Shown here piece after piece: positions 37,301-48,930 of a stretch of 64,000 bases of DNA. Origin of the DNA: Burhinus oedicnemus (taxonomy: Eukaryota > Chordata > Aves > Charadriiformes > Burhinidae). The stretch lies in the NCBI GenBank assembly GCA_008921705.1, contig VFFE01008908.1, positions 107,292 through 171,291 of the forward strand, given 5' to 3'. Positions within the stretch are counted from its first letter, which is position 1. Each line of letters begins with the position of its first letter. Below the pieces are notes generated by a model. The model worked only from the letters and a program-made list of their open reading frames with translations. It did no database searches and was not told the origin of the DNA. Position numbers and translations under genes: made by a program.

Positions 37301-40184
37301 CCCCGTCTCCTTCTCAGGGTGATACTTTGCAAGCACAAGGTGTTAAAGCCATAATGAGCGTTTGCTGGGCAAAGCCTGCGTGGTCCTGTAGCTCAGCATC
37401 TCACTTCCACTGAAGGGAACCACTGTGTAACTGGGTGAGGCAGCACCAGCACCAAAGCAAAATCCTTAGGCTCAGGGCTGCAGGATTAGGCAACCCTGGG
37501 AGCAATTTATTATAGTGCTTTTGCTTTTTACTGTTTTCACGATTTAGTGTGAGAATTATGTGTAGCATTTAATCTGGCACTTAGTGCTTATTTAGTGCCT
37601 CATTTGCGTAAGACAGATTAGCACAACTTTCTGTAAAGCACCTATAGGATTCCTTCAGGCACCTTAGAAGTTACGGGGAGCTGGAGAGATCAGGAGCCCT
37701 GTTGTGGTAACTGAAGACCTGCTCGCTCAGAGGGGCATGCTCAGGGTGGTGCCATGCTATTGCAGAAGCCAAAAATGCTTAAGCAGAAAATACTGCCTGT
37801 TTATGGCAATTTGTGGAAAGTCTATGGGTTCTTGCTGCGTCTAGGACTGTTTGTATCTGGCTATGGTTTCAATGTACGTATCGCTCCAACGTACCACGTT
37901 GAAAGGATAAGATGGTTGACTGTGGGCTCTCTAAACTATAATCATGTCTCTGTGGACTTTCTGACATCCTGTATATTGGAGAAGGTTGCAAACTACATGA
38001 TAGGGTACTTTGCGTCTGCTTCCTTTCCTTATCTACATGGTGACAAAAGTTGACTACTCATTACTGAATAGTATATGGAGTTTGTAGTCCTCTGGGTGTC
38101 GCTTAAAGAGCTTGGTTGGAGTTCCATTACTTTATGTTACTGGCATGGTTTGCTGACTGTTCTAGGTAAATGATTTAAGGAAAATTTGACAAATGGTATG
38201 AATGGCCTTTTCCAACATGGACTTATACCTCATTTTTCACGGTTTCTTCAGAACAATCTGTATTTTTTCATCTAGCACCTACCTTTTCATGGAGAGGGTG
38301 CTCTCTCTTTTGGAGTCAGTATGACTTGGTAGACATGGAAAAGTATGCTGTGGTTGTGCATCAAAATTGCTTTCCTTCTAGAGCCCATGCGTGGCAGGCT
38401 GTTTGGAGAGAGGGTTTGAGGTTGTCTCCTAAGGGTTACAGGGCTTGTCCTTTCATGTTCTGGTGGATTCCAGCTTTGAACAATTCCTTTCTAGGAATGA
38501 ATTGGACGTGGGTGAGTTACAGTAGTCATGTATCTGTGAGGCTGCACATCTACAGTGCTTTCTGATGAGATGCCCAGAGACACTGGACGCAGTTTTGCAG
38601 GCTAATGGCCATGGCTGCCCAGATAGGAGCTGGGGGGTGATGGTATCAGCAGGTACCTGGTGTGCTTGGAGCTGTTGGGGCACTCACCGTCCATGCAGAA
38701 ACAAGCCGTAGAACAGATACCAATACTATTTGGCCACCATCTCAGAGGGCCACATGTGGTGCTTATAATAGCCTATCTGTCTGCAAGGGAGCTGCTGGAG
38801 AGGCAGCCAGGACCGGGTGACGGGCGCTCCCTGCGTGAGCTGATGTTCAGCAGCGCAGCGAGTGCTTGCCAGATGAACCGAGGTGCCGGAGAGCCTGCAC
38901 TCCCGACGAACGGTAAGCAGGAGCTGAAAGCTGGAAGGGAAACTCAGCTTTTTACTGACAGTAAGAAATAGGAGAAATAAGAGTCACATTCTTCTCATCC
39001 AGCAGCTGCGGTTGTAGGGAAGGGATGAGAAGCATCCTCCTCCGCGCTGTCCCCTGGGGAAACAGGAAGAGAAATGGGTGATCAAATGGGATACCTGTGG
39101 GGTGTGATGACCAGAAAATGGTGTAAGGAGATTGCTTCAGGTTGTGGTGTATGAGACCAGGGAGATTCAGTGTCGTGGGACATGTCGTGATACAGAGGAC
39201 TGTGCAATATGCAGCCCTTGATGGCTCATCACACTCTTCACGTTGCAGTCATGTTCTCTGATTTATGGCATTGGTGGAACAGACTCATTTAAACTATTAA
39301 ATTTGTTGGTTCGGAAATTAGCTTGAGCAAATAGACAGCTAGCTGTAGACTGTTGCCTTGTTTCTCAAAAACACAGCAAAACTGAAGGGGAGCTTTAAGC
39401 AACATCCAGCCATTTAATAATCTATGTGTTAAGTATCCACTAAAAATACAAAAATTGATAATAATCTGCAAAGCAGTGGGATTTCAGACAGCTGGAGTTG
39501 TTTTTTGTAGAAAATACGTGGCAAGTGTTTATTTCTAAATGTTGACCACTGTTTTTAGGTATTTATGACATTGGAAACACAACAGAAGGCTAAAAGCAAC
39601 CTGTGATACACCACAACAGCCAAAGGTTGGCTCAAATTAGCACATAACCACGACTTAAAGAGGGTGTTTTACTCAACATTAAATGCTGGAAACCATCTCG
39701 CATCGCTTCTCTCTGATCAAAAGCTTTGCAAAAATGGTCACTACCACACAGGTAGTGTTGAGGATACAGAAGCAATGAATGTAGGAGTTACAGGTGGCTG
39801 GGACCCTTTTACATAAAGTTAAGTCTTCAGGAGATCGAAGAACCTTCCTTTTTGGTTTACCTTTGTTCTCATTCTTCTCTCTTTTCCCTGGTGCTTCAGC
39901 TGGGTGGGGTGAGAAGAGTAATTATTAGGCAGCATTTGCAGGTTGTTTTTATGAAGCACCAATGTGAGAAAACTCCGGAATTTGACTCAGCGACGGAAGG
40001 TGGGGCAGGTTCATGGCTCTGAGGGTAATTCTGAACCCCTCTACCATGGGCCATGTTTTCTTTGGCTGGAGCGTTTGACAAGGCTGACATATTTATGTAC
40101 AGAGCTAGTATTTAAGTTGGAATTTTACACGTATGAATGATGAACTAAACAGAACTCATTTATTTTTTTCCTTCCCTCTGTAGC

Positions 40185-40216
40185 TTTTTTTCTTTTTTTC
40201 TTTTTTTTTTTTTTTT
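40185..40216 (+). repeat. poly-T tract
   Basis: T runs of 7, 7 and 16 separated by single C residues. Confidence 0.8.
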
Positions 40217-41394
40217 AAATGTGAGGTTACATATTGCAGACAAGTCTCAGCGTATCCACCCTCTGCTTGACCACCAGAATTAATAACTAGCCACATTCCT
40301 TGATGATTCTATAGGGATTGGAAGCTAGGCAGCCGAGTTTGCTATGCAAGAGAGTTAATAAAAATTTTCATTGCTGGAGGAAAGCTTATATACAGTAGTC
40401 TGTTTGTCCTGTATTTCAACCACCTGAGTCAGAGCCAAAAAAGCAATTGTCTACTACATATTTCAAACAGATGCTGAGGGGTAAAAGGAGTGACTAGAAT
40501 TCACAGCAATAAAATGCTGGCTCTTTAAGTTCCCTTGAAGGAAGTGAACCCATAAAATTTTTGCTGCTGACTTGTTTGTCCAGTTCTTTGAAGTATTTAA
40601 CATTAATTTAGTCTGCAAATCATTGCCACCTCAATTTTTCATTGAAGTATCGAAGCCTGCTAAACACATAACCTTAGAGTGCACAAAAAAAATGATTCCT
40701 TTAGCAGATATATTCATTTAGCAGTTATCCATTTGAAAACTTATTACTGATGCTGGTGGTAGGGTATTTGCAAAGGAAAACTTTGCAAATGAGTTTATTT
40801 TTTATGACTATTAATTTCACTTGCAGTAGGTAAGTGTATTTTAAGTGGTGGTCCTCCACCCGTCTCCTCCCCACTGCTTTTTTCTGTTAATAACACCCAT
40901 TGCTGTTGTGCATCAGCAACCAAGGTGGGAGGCCAGCACGGTTGTGTTTGGTTGAGTAATGGGCCGTGCAGAAATTTTTAGGGGTTTCAGCCATTCAGGA
41001 GTAGATGTGCCTGTCCCGTGCTTGCCACCGAGCGTGGCAGCAGCAGGCTGGGAGGCTGCGGTGGCACAGGCTGGCATGTGGTGGCCACCCTTGGTGCTGC
41101 AGGTCCATCTGCGAGCACTTCGTGGCCCTTTGGGCTGTGCCCCAAATTTCTGAAAATCAGAACCAATCGATGACAATCCCGCTCATACCAAGCAAAGATG
41201 AAGGAAGGGAGCGTTTCCCCTGTCTCAGATATTCTGTCTTCCAAGCAGTCTTCAGGCTCAGACAGGCAAAATGTCCACGAAGGTCATTCTTGTTGCCTTT
41301 TTTGCAAGAAAAACTCAGATTAGTCAGCAAGTGGTAGATGCCCCGGCAAATGAGTGAGGTTAGTTATTGCTGGGGGATCCTGATCAACAGCCTC

Positions 41395-41417
41395 TTTTTT
41401 TTTTCTTTTTCTTTTTT
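41395..41417 (+). repeat. poly-T tract
   Basis: T-rich run with single C interruptions. Confidence 0.75.
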
Positions 41418-43860
41418 CCCCATTTTGGCTTCTTCCATCTAAGTTTCTCCCTTCTCCTGAACCTTGTCCTGTGGGTGGTACAGAGGAGAAGACCCCTTGC
41501 TGCACCGCTGTGTGTTCTGGCAGAGCTGTGCCGTGCCCTGGCCCTGCCCACAGCGGTGCCGTTGGGACCCAGCGGTGGCACAAGCGGAGGATATCAGCTC
41601 TGAGGGGAAGTTTTAAAAAATGCCATCGAGCTGAAGTTGGGAAAAAAATATCAACACGGAGGGTGCCAATTGAAAACCAGCAGGGTGGGAAAGCTACTGT
41701 ACTGTGGTGGGACTGCAGCAGCCTCAAGGCCCTTTAAACGATTGATGACACACTAGAGATATTGTTAAATTACCTTTTTTATTGGTTCTTGAGTCTTATG
41801 TCTTAAAAGACTATTCTTCGGAAGAAGTCAAGAGAATCCTTATATTTGGTTTAGATATAAACCTGAGGTGCAAAACGTGGATGTGGATCCGGACCCGAAC
41901 TTTTCCGAAGTCTTGGGGACTATTTTGGGCTGGGATTTTGGTGTGAGACCTCTCTTTGCCTGTGATGGTTCGGAGGACTTGGGTGCAGTGTTAACCTGCG
42001 GCACAGCCAGGCTGTAGCTCGTGGGATGTTGGTATTTTGGCATGCTTCCTTGCCCAACAGGGAAATACTGAAATGTTTCTGTAGAGGTGTCTTACAGCTG
42101 TTTAAAGATTACAAGGAACATTTGTTTTGTTTTGTTTTCAGCACCAAAAATTGGACGTGAGGATTTACCAATTTGTAAATCCGCTGATGATATTGAAGAG
42201 AGGACCAGGAAGGGTTTGAGCTTAGTTATGCTAGTGTTGTGGTTTAGTAAGCAACCAGAGAAAAGGGTGGGGGGTTTTTTTGCATCTAATTCTACTTTTA
42301 AATGTTCAAATCTGGTTTTAGTTCGCAAATATTTTTTCCAGTGACAAACTCCTCGTCTCTGTGCCTTAAGTTGCCCCATCTGTAAAATCCAGGTGGTGGA
42401 AAAGAGGCTTTTTAATTTCGTTGAAGAACTTAAAGATCATTTCAGAGGGGCTGTGTGTTGCTAGTTGTTTGCACGAGAACTTGGGGCACAAGCTAAATGA
42501 AAGATCAAGCCTCTGGTGAAACATTTATTTTAATTCAAACGCTTCTGGTTAAGACTTTCTCTCCAGCCTGCACGGTCCCATATTTTACATTCACTCCCAG
42601 CATGGGCTTCCTTTGCTCGAGGTCCCATAGGTAAGCCACAAGAGCAAAACATACTATGGGGCCTCATACCAAAACTTGGAGTGGGAAATTTTAACCGTCC
42701 AGCTTAATTTTTCATGGCCGTAGAACAATAGCCAAGATTGTGTTCTGGGTACAAAGGTGGCCGCCAGGACGACCCCATTAGGCTCTGCACAGGCAGCTTT
42801 GCCCCCTCCGTGGGCTGCAGTTTGGGCTGGGACTGAGCTGTGGCCTGTGGTGGCCGTTCGCATTTCTCCTGCGTTGAAGCGAGATCATCACGGTGAGGAG
42901 TTCACGCCGAGAGACGAGGGCTGAGCACAGCTATCGCCTGTAGAGCCACGTTCTGTGTCTGCCTGCTGGGGGGCAGCTGCAGACGGATGAAGCCAATAGG
43001 AATAGTGGTGATGTTGAATGGGAAAAGAGGATTTTTGAACCTGAAAAGGGCTGTTTATGTATCATAAACCCCTTTTCAATGTTGTAAACCCTTTGAAAGC
43101 AGCCCCTCTGCCTCCTTTTTGCTTTGTGCAGCACCAGGCATCCAAGTTGGCTCCTGGTGACAGCAGCAGCTCAACACGCTTTTTGTAGCACCCGGGAGGA
43201 ATGGGGAGAATTTTGCAAAAATCTCAATTGGCTAACAAATTTCAGCATTTTTCAATTGTATGCTAACTCCTAAGCAGCAGGCTGACATCTACAGAGTGTT
43301 GAAAAATGCTGTGAATTGGTAATTATGAATTACAGCAGGAGATCAGTTCAGCTTAGTGTTTCCAAAGCCTCAGAGATCAAAAGGTGCCAGTGAGAAAGTA
43401 TCGAGTGGCAGTGAATATGCCAGGCTGCCTTGAAACTTAGTTTACTGTCTATTTGAGGGGAAAAATTGTCATTGCTGAATTTTTTGGGGGGGGAGGGGAG
43501 AAAATGCAGATAACATTTCTATTGAGGCATGGACTATTTCCAGGAAAACTAATGAGGATGTGAAACAATTGCTGAGGTGCTTTTAGGTTTTTATATTTTT
43601 GTCTGTTTTATCTATTAGTTTACTTGATAGAGCAAGTAATTACATGAAGAAAAGCCGTATGAAGAAGCAAGAGGGCAGGATAAATGATGGCTTGTTCTTT
43701 CTTAATTTTCCACTAAATGCAGACCAATACGACCATATATATTTTTTAAGCCGAGAAAGTGTGTATTTCCCTTTTTCGTAGTCTTTTCTTTTCAGCTGTC
43801 ATTTCCAGGAAATGGCACTGTCAAACGATACACGTATGTGTCACATTTCAGCCTGGTCTG

Positions 43861-44110
43861 GGGAGGCGGTGTGCGAGCGGGGTCAGCTTACCCCCGTTCT
43901 CTGTTGCCGTGCCCCGAGCGAGACGCAGCCAGGGTCCCCTGGGCGCTGGGGACCCCCGTGCATTTGTGCTTGGACTCATGGGTGCTGTGCAGTGGTAGGG
44001 AGCTGGAGTTGTCTCCCAGGTCGGTAGCTCCCAGGCTTTTAAGAGCATCAAGGATTGAGATTTTGAAGCGGCGGATATCAAGGGAAGCAAAGGATTTGCG
44101 AGCACGCGTG
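43861..44110. other. small CpG-bearing GC-rich patch
   Basis: GC-rich stretch with about 10 CpG in its first 120 bases plus gcggcgg and gcacgcg words near 44070-44108. Open frames exist in several registers, so coding is not supported. It may be a short unmethylated islet or simply local GC enrichment. Confidence 0.35.
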
Positions 44111-45315
44111 GTGCCTAGGCATCACCTCCAGCTGCTCAAAGGGTCCCAAGAAGAGTGAAGTTAATCAGTAGTAGAAACAGTCTGATTTTAAGAGGGAAAA
44201 AACCTCCTTTGCTTTCGCCAAGCTCTTATCCAAGGAGGAGGGCAGTCTTTGCTGGAGGGCAGCTCGGCTGTCTAGGATGTATCTAGTAAAAATTGAAGAT
44301 ATTTTTCACCACTTTCAAAATCCTTTCACCAATTCCCCAGATTATTGGTAAAATAAGGGTAGTGGCAGATTCCTAATAACTCTCTTCCCCTTCTGTATCA
44401 ATTATGTGTCTTTGCAAGGCAGAGCTTTGAGTCAGCTCTCCTTCATTTTCTCTCTTCTGGTTGCTCCCAAGGGAGAGAGTCTCTTGGTAATAGGAGCTAC
44501 ATCAGTTCAGAGAAGAATACAGTTTTGTTCCCTTCTCAAATGACATATGACTATCAGGCATCTCATGAGTTCTCTGAGTGGGCACATGAATTGAACCTTT
44601 TAGGAGTCTCGGTGATTAATGGCCTGATGGGTAGGAAGCAGACGCTCGTTACAGGTCTCGGGGATCTGCCTGGTGGAATTAAATAGCTGCCATGTTAGCG
44701 ATGCCCTTTTACCCTTCTGAGCTCTCCTGCAAACGTCACCAGCGCCGCACCAAAAAGGAAACAAAGTTCACCGCAGGGTGGGTTAGGGGATTTTTTTACT
44801 TTTGTTTTTGTTGCTGGTGTTTAGTTGTGTGGGTTTTTTTACAGTGCAAGCACAAGAGATGTTTTAATTAGCCCTGGTAGGATCGTTTCTTGCCTTACAT
44901 GAAACTAATTATGAAGGATCATGGGCACATTGGCATGGGTGTGGTCTTTGTGTCTCAACGTGGCTTCCAAGGAAAAAGCTGTAATGCTGCCGATGTCTGT
45001 GGATCGGGCTGGATCCCGGTGCCAATGTCAAGTGGGGATTTTTTCCTAATATGGACAGTAGTCCACAGGGAACTGGATGAAGTCCATCAAACTAACGTCG
45101 CCAAGAGCTAGTAGAAAGTTTGGCTATGCTCTGCTTGGACCAGCCCTGAGTTAGAGACCAGGAGGTAAAAGGCTTTCTTGCTCCGTTACCTGGCATCACG
45201 TGGCCAAGCGTAATACACTAAAAGCACAAACTCAGGGATGCTGACAGGAGGCTGTGCCTGTTCACCAGTTCCCTGTGCAAATAGCTATACAGTCATGGCT
45301 TTTGCAAGACAAAGC

Positions 45316-45355
45316 TTTTTTTTTTTTTTTGCTTTGCTTTGTTTTGTTTTGTTTT
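45316..45355 (+). repeat. poly-T plus (tttgc/ttttg)n pentamer run
   Basis: Fifteen T followed by gctttgcttt and then three gtttt units. A simple repeat likely to vary in length. Confidence 0.8.
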
Positions 45356-46586
45356 CCCCCAAAGAAAGCTTAGAGCAGGACCAGAGCAGGCCCTGGCAGG
45401 CCCCTCCAAACCCTCTCCCTTTCTAATTTTTTGGGACGTATGCCCCTCTTTACCTTCTGGTCTAATACTGAAGTGCAAGTGTTTCCACTCACAAAACTTC
45501 CACTTGTCCTAATTTTGACAATGTGAAATTTGCGTATATAATGTTTTATTTGAGTACTCACTGGTGAATTACACAGCCAATGCTTTGAACTGGCAGTGGC
45601 AGCTAATTCCTGGTCCGCAGTAAGGGCTAGGTTTGTTTCTAAGGAAAATATCATGAAGCAAGGAGAGGGGGGGGTTGTTGGTTTGTGCTTTTTTTTAAAG
45701 TCTTGATGTTCTGTATTAGACATAGACTGTTTTTAAACATCAGCATGTGTTCTTTTTCTTTGATGTTTTTCATGAAGAGGATTCTGCCTTCCACTTTAAC
45801 AAAAGTCCCATGTTCCTCTTATGTTGTTTTATGCCGCTAATGATGTTGCTTACTCAAATGAATAGGTATGTGCATGTACATTTAAAATGCAACATTCCCC
45901 TTCAACACACCACTGAAACATAACAGAACTGATCTTCTTTAGTGATCTTCTGTGCCGGAATTTTCATGTTTTGAAATTAAAATGGATTCTCCTTATCTTC
46001 TCATAGCCCCTTTGATCCATTGCCTGTGGGTGTATGGTGGCACTAACGACAGAGGACAGGGAAGCCTCAGCTTTGCGTGGCATCATTAGCTCCAGAGCAT
46101 TAGCAGCATCCCCGTGAGGAACAGCCGTGCTCCCTGTACGCCTGGAGAGCAACCTGCTTCCCCATGCATCACCCTGCACTCGGTGCCAGGTGGGATGCTT
46201 CCCTGGAAGTGCCCTGTCCACACGCCGGGCGTTTCTGCAATGCTCTTCCCTTTTCCCGGGGACCTTTACAGTGTCTCAGCAGTGGAAACTTGGTAGGAGT
46301 TTCCTGTAGTGATACCCGCTTCTGGACGTGCCCGATCTTTTCCTTCCTCCAGGTAGCACATAGCTCCAAGGACTAAACTTGGAGATTAGACCTGGGTTCA
46401 CCTGTGCAACCAGCCTGTACCCGTGCCGAGAGTTTGCGTGTTTTTTGTTTTTCTCGGCTATTCATTCAGTCCAAGGTATGTCATTTGTAGCTGCTTGCCA
46501 GTGGTGAACCGAATAGCCTGAACCTTTCTGCCAGGGCTCTGCGTGCAAGCACTGTCAAAACTGTTCTCAGTGATGAGTCAGTTCCC

Positions 46587-46612
46587 TTTTTTTCCTTTTT
46601 TTTTTTTTTTTT
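46587..46612 (+). repeat. poly-T tract
   Basis: Seven T, cc, then seventeen T. Confidence 0.8.
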
Positions 46613-47184
46613 AATGACGAGTATGCAGCTAGTGTAGCCATTAGAGTGTGCAGAGGGATGGCATAGAAATGAGGATACACATGTGTATGTATCAGATGCT
46701 GAAGAGCAGCGTTCTTGTTATAAATATAGCTCGGCTGTGTTCCTTCTTACATTTCAATTTTATAATCCGTTCCAGAAGATTTGGACAAAAATACTGTAGT
46801 GTAAGACAGCATTAGTTTCTGGGTTCTTCAAATAATAATTCTTAGTAAGGAAACTAGTAAATAAACCTTTAAAGATGGGCAAGATGACATCTTCCGTAGT
46901 TCTAGCAATTGGACTTGGGGTATAGATTTATGAAAGGTAAAATAAAGGACAAGTAGAAGCAGGAGCACAACTGTATGTATTATTTTTTTAGTTTATTGCT
47001 GAAACGTATGAATCGTCCGTTTTTGTTTGTTTTATTGGTGTGATTATATATGATCTATCTTTACATGTATACTTTTTAGACCTGGTGGGCCCACTGTGAT
47101 TAAATGTTTGCTTTGAATACGTGTCCAGCGTGTTAACTTTTCACAGCGGAAAGTTGTTAAATTCATTTTTTGTACAAGAGAGGC

Positions 47185-47208
47185 AAAAAAAAAAAAAACG
47201 GGGGGGGG
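47185..47208 (+). repeat. A14-C-G9 homopolymer junction
   Basis: Fourteen A, one C and nine G in direct succession. Lengths here are prone to sequencing and replication error. Confidence 0.85.
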
Positions 47209-47580
47209 AAAGGAGATTGTTAAATGTATGGAAACCCTTATTGGCTGAATTGTATAACTGAATTCATTCAACATGCTCGGTGTAGCTTGTTCTCCTTTCA
47301 GTATTGCCACTCTGTTCATCACCCCTTTTAGTGCTTTAGGCATATGGCATGCAGTACATCCAGGGAAGTGTCAACAATATGGCATATGTTATACATACTG
47401 ATCTTGATACACCGTAGAAAATAATGGGCCTAACTTTAAAAGGCACGGTGCTAAGAATAGAGCGTGCTGCAACATGCAGACAGTGAATCCGCCATGAATG
47501 TCATGTTTGAAGACAAAAAAGCTGTATTTTTCATTAGTTTTGTGGCTTGGTTTGTATTTTGGGGTTGCCGCAAATGAAAA

Positions 47581-47880
47581 ATACGGCGGTCAGATGAGTA
47601 CAGGCTGGATCTCCGCCCGCCTGACGCCGGTACCACGGACTCTGCGGAGATTTCGGGGGTCGGCGTGCACAGAGGCGGTGGCAGGGTGGGTGCGGGTGTG
47701 TGTGGGCGAGAGGGTGCCGGCAGGAGAGGGAGATCTGGGATCTGCCCGCCCCGTACTCCAGTGCCCGGGGCTGCCCGTGGGAGCCGAGGTGGGGACGGGC
47801 AGGGATGTGTGCTACCGACACCCATCCGCGGGAAGAGGGACGGGGACGGAGGATGTCCTGATGCGTTTCGAGGAGTCATT
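47581..47880. promoter_or_regulatory. CpG island candidate
   Basis: I count 28 CpG in these 300 bases, roughly what base composition alone would predict, in a genome where CpG is normally depleted several-fold. GC content is clearly above 55 percent, so the usual CpG-island criteria appear to be met. It stands alone in AT-rich DNA. A G-quadruplex motif lies inside. Frames on both strands are open here because of the composition. It could mark an alternative or lncRNA promoter or a developmental regulatory islet. Confidence 0.5.
47684..47706 (+). other. G-quadruplex motif
   Basis: Four GGG runs with loops of 1, 3 and 7 bases inside the CpG island. Further G runs follow at about 47790-47810. 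G-quadruplexes are common at CpG-island promoters. Confidence 0.55.
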
Positions 47881-48833
47881 AGAGGGTCGCATTAGCTCAC
47901 CACTTAGCTCTGTCTCTGCGCTGTAAATGAGCCTGCACAAGCAGATTGCTACGCTTACATTAAAACCACAGTGGTGGAAATGAGTCTTTCCAAAGACTCT
48001 TCCAAAGATCTGCCCATTAGGATCTGACTGCGAGATCAGGGCTCTCATCTGGACTCAGAGCAGTAAAATGAAGATGAAATGCTCTGTTTCTCATTTCTGG
48101 ATCCTGGACTTACTCAGCTCCCCGTTTCGCAGTGAATCTTTCGTCCCTGGGAACGCTCGTTTTTAAATTAGAAAAAATTTAAACAGAGGGTCCTTTGAAA
48201 CACTTGGCCTGAAAATTGTTCCAGAGAGTCTCACCTTTAAAATAAACGATTCATACCGTCCTATAGATGTATGTATATGTGTGTGTCTGTGTTGCCGTTT
48301 ATTGTGCTGCGCTGGCCTGGCTCGGAAGCTGTAACATCTGAAGTGCGGAGAAGCAGTGGCTGGAGAAAGAAATACCTTCTTTCCAACAAAGACCAAATAT
48401 TTGTCCATTATCTCTATGGCCGTTTTAGCGATTCTTGATATTCCCAGAACCGTGCAGATCACCGCGTGGATAAAATAGGAACAACAAAATATTTATTTTT
48501 AATCTTTGTTGAATGCTGAACGTTTTGTGCATGTTTATGAGGGTTAAACATTAATAGCAGATGTTGTTAATGAATAGAAGGCTTGAGCCAGCTTCTGAGA
48601 CCTTTTAGTTAGTACATGAATTTTCTGGTTGATGACAATACTTGTAACATGCCTAATTATGAAGTAGTGTTCTAATCAAGCCTTGAATAACTGAAGAATT
48701 TCCCCTCCTCTTTTGCGGTTATTTCAGTGGCACACACACAGATCGCTTCAGTGCCTGTGCTTATTCTTAGTGATTTTTCTTTTCTTAGAACATTCATTGA
48801 GGTTTTTCCCCCAAGAAGCACATTTATTTACGC

Positions 48834-48930
48834 TGAACGTCGGCGCAGGAACGTGCACGCACATGCCCAGACAGCTACGCGTGCATGGCGCACGCGTCCC
48901 CTCCGTCCCAGCCCCACCAGCAGCTGAACT
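48834..48930. other. dense short CpG cluster
   Basis: About 12 CpG in roughly 95 bases, including two ACGCGT palindromes and repeated cacgc/gtgcac words. It is too short to count as a CpG island by standard length rules. Confidence 0.45.

Larger units (their letters stand above)
34356..42060. other. non-coding DNA
   Basis: No gene is seen. The span alternates between AT-rich DNA (34600-36000, 39200-40900) and mixed DNA (36900-39000, 40900-41740). Longer frames at 36935-37354, 37754-38053 and 41320-41727 overlap others on the opposite strand and lack recognisable motifs. Confidence 0.55.
42061..47580. other. non-coding DNA with small CpG-bearing patches
   Basis: No gene is recognised. A (ttttg)n-like run followed by cag at 42120-42141 imitates a splice acceptor. 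The patch at 43861-43980 has about 10 CpG in 120 bases. Elsewhere there are homopolymer tracts, listed separately. Confidence 0.5.

Noticed and set aside
41320..41727. 135-codon minus-strand frame opposite plus-strand frames.
   Set aside because: Both strands are open in a GC-rich stretch and the Lys run comes from a poly-T tract on the plus strand. Chance frame.
42136..42155. TTCAGCACC, the left half of an RE1/REST site.
   Set aside because: The right half is not present at any accepted spacing.
42087..42344. An apparent splice acceptor (ttttgttttgttttcag) followed by an open frame starting 'APKIGREDLPICKSADDIEE'.
   Set aside because: The pyrimidine tract is a simple (ttttg)n-like repeat, no convincing donor follows at exon distance, and the protein is not recognised. 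The opposite strand is open over the same span.
47498..47926. 142-codon frames on both strands over the CpG island.
   Set aside because: Simultaneous open frames on both strands are a composition effect of stop-poor GC-rich DNA; residues are Gly/Arg/Pro-rich without motifs.
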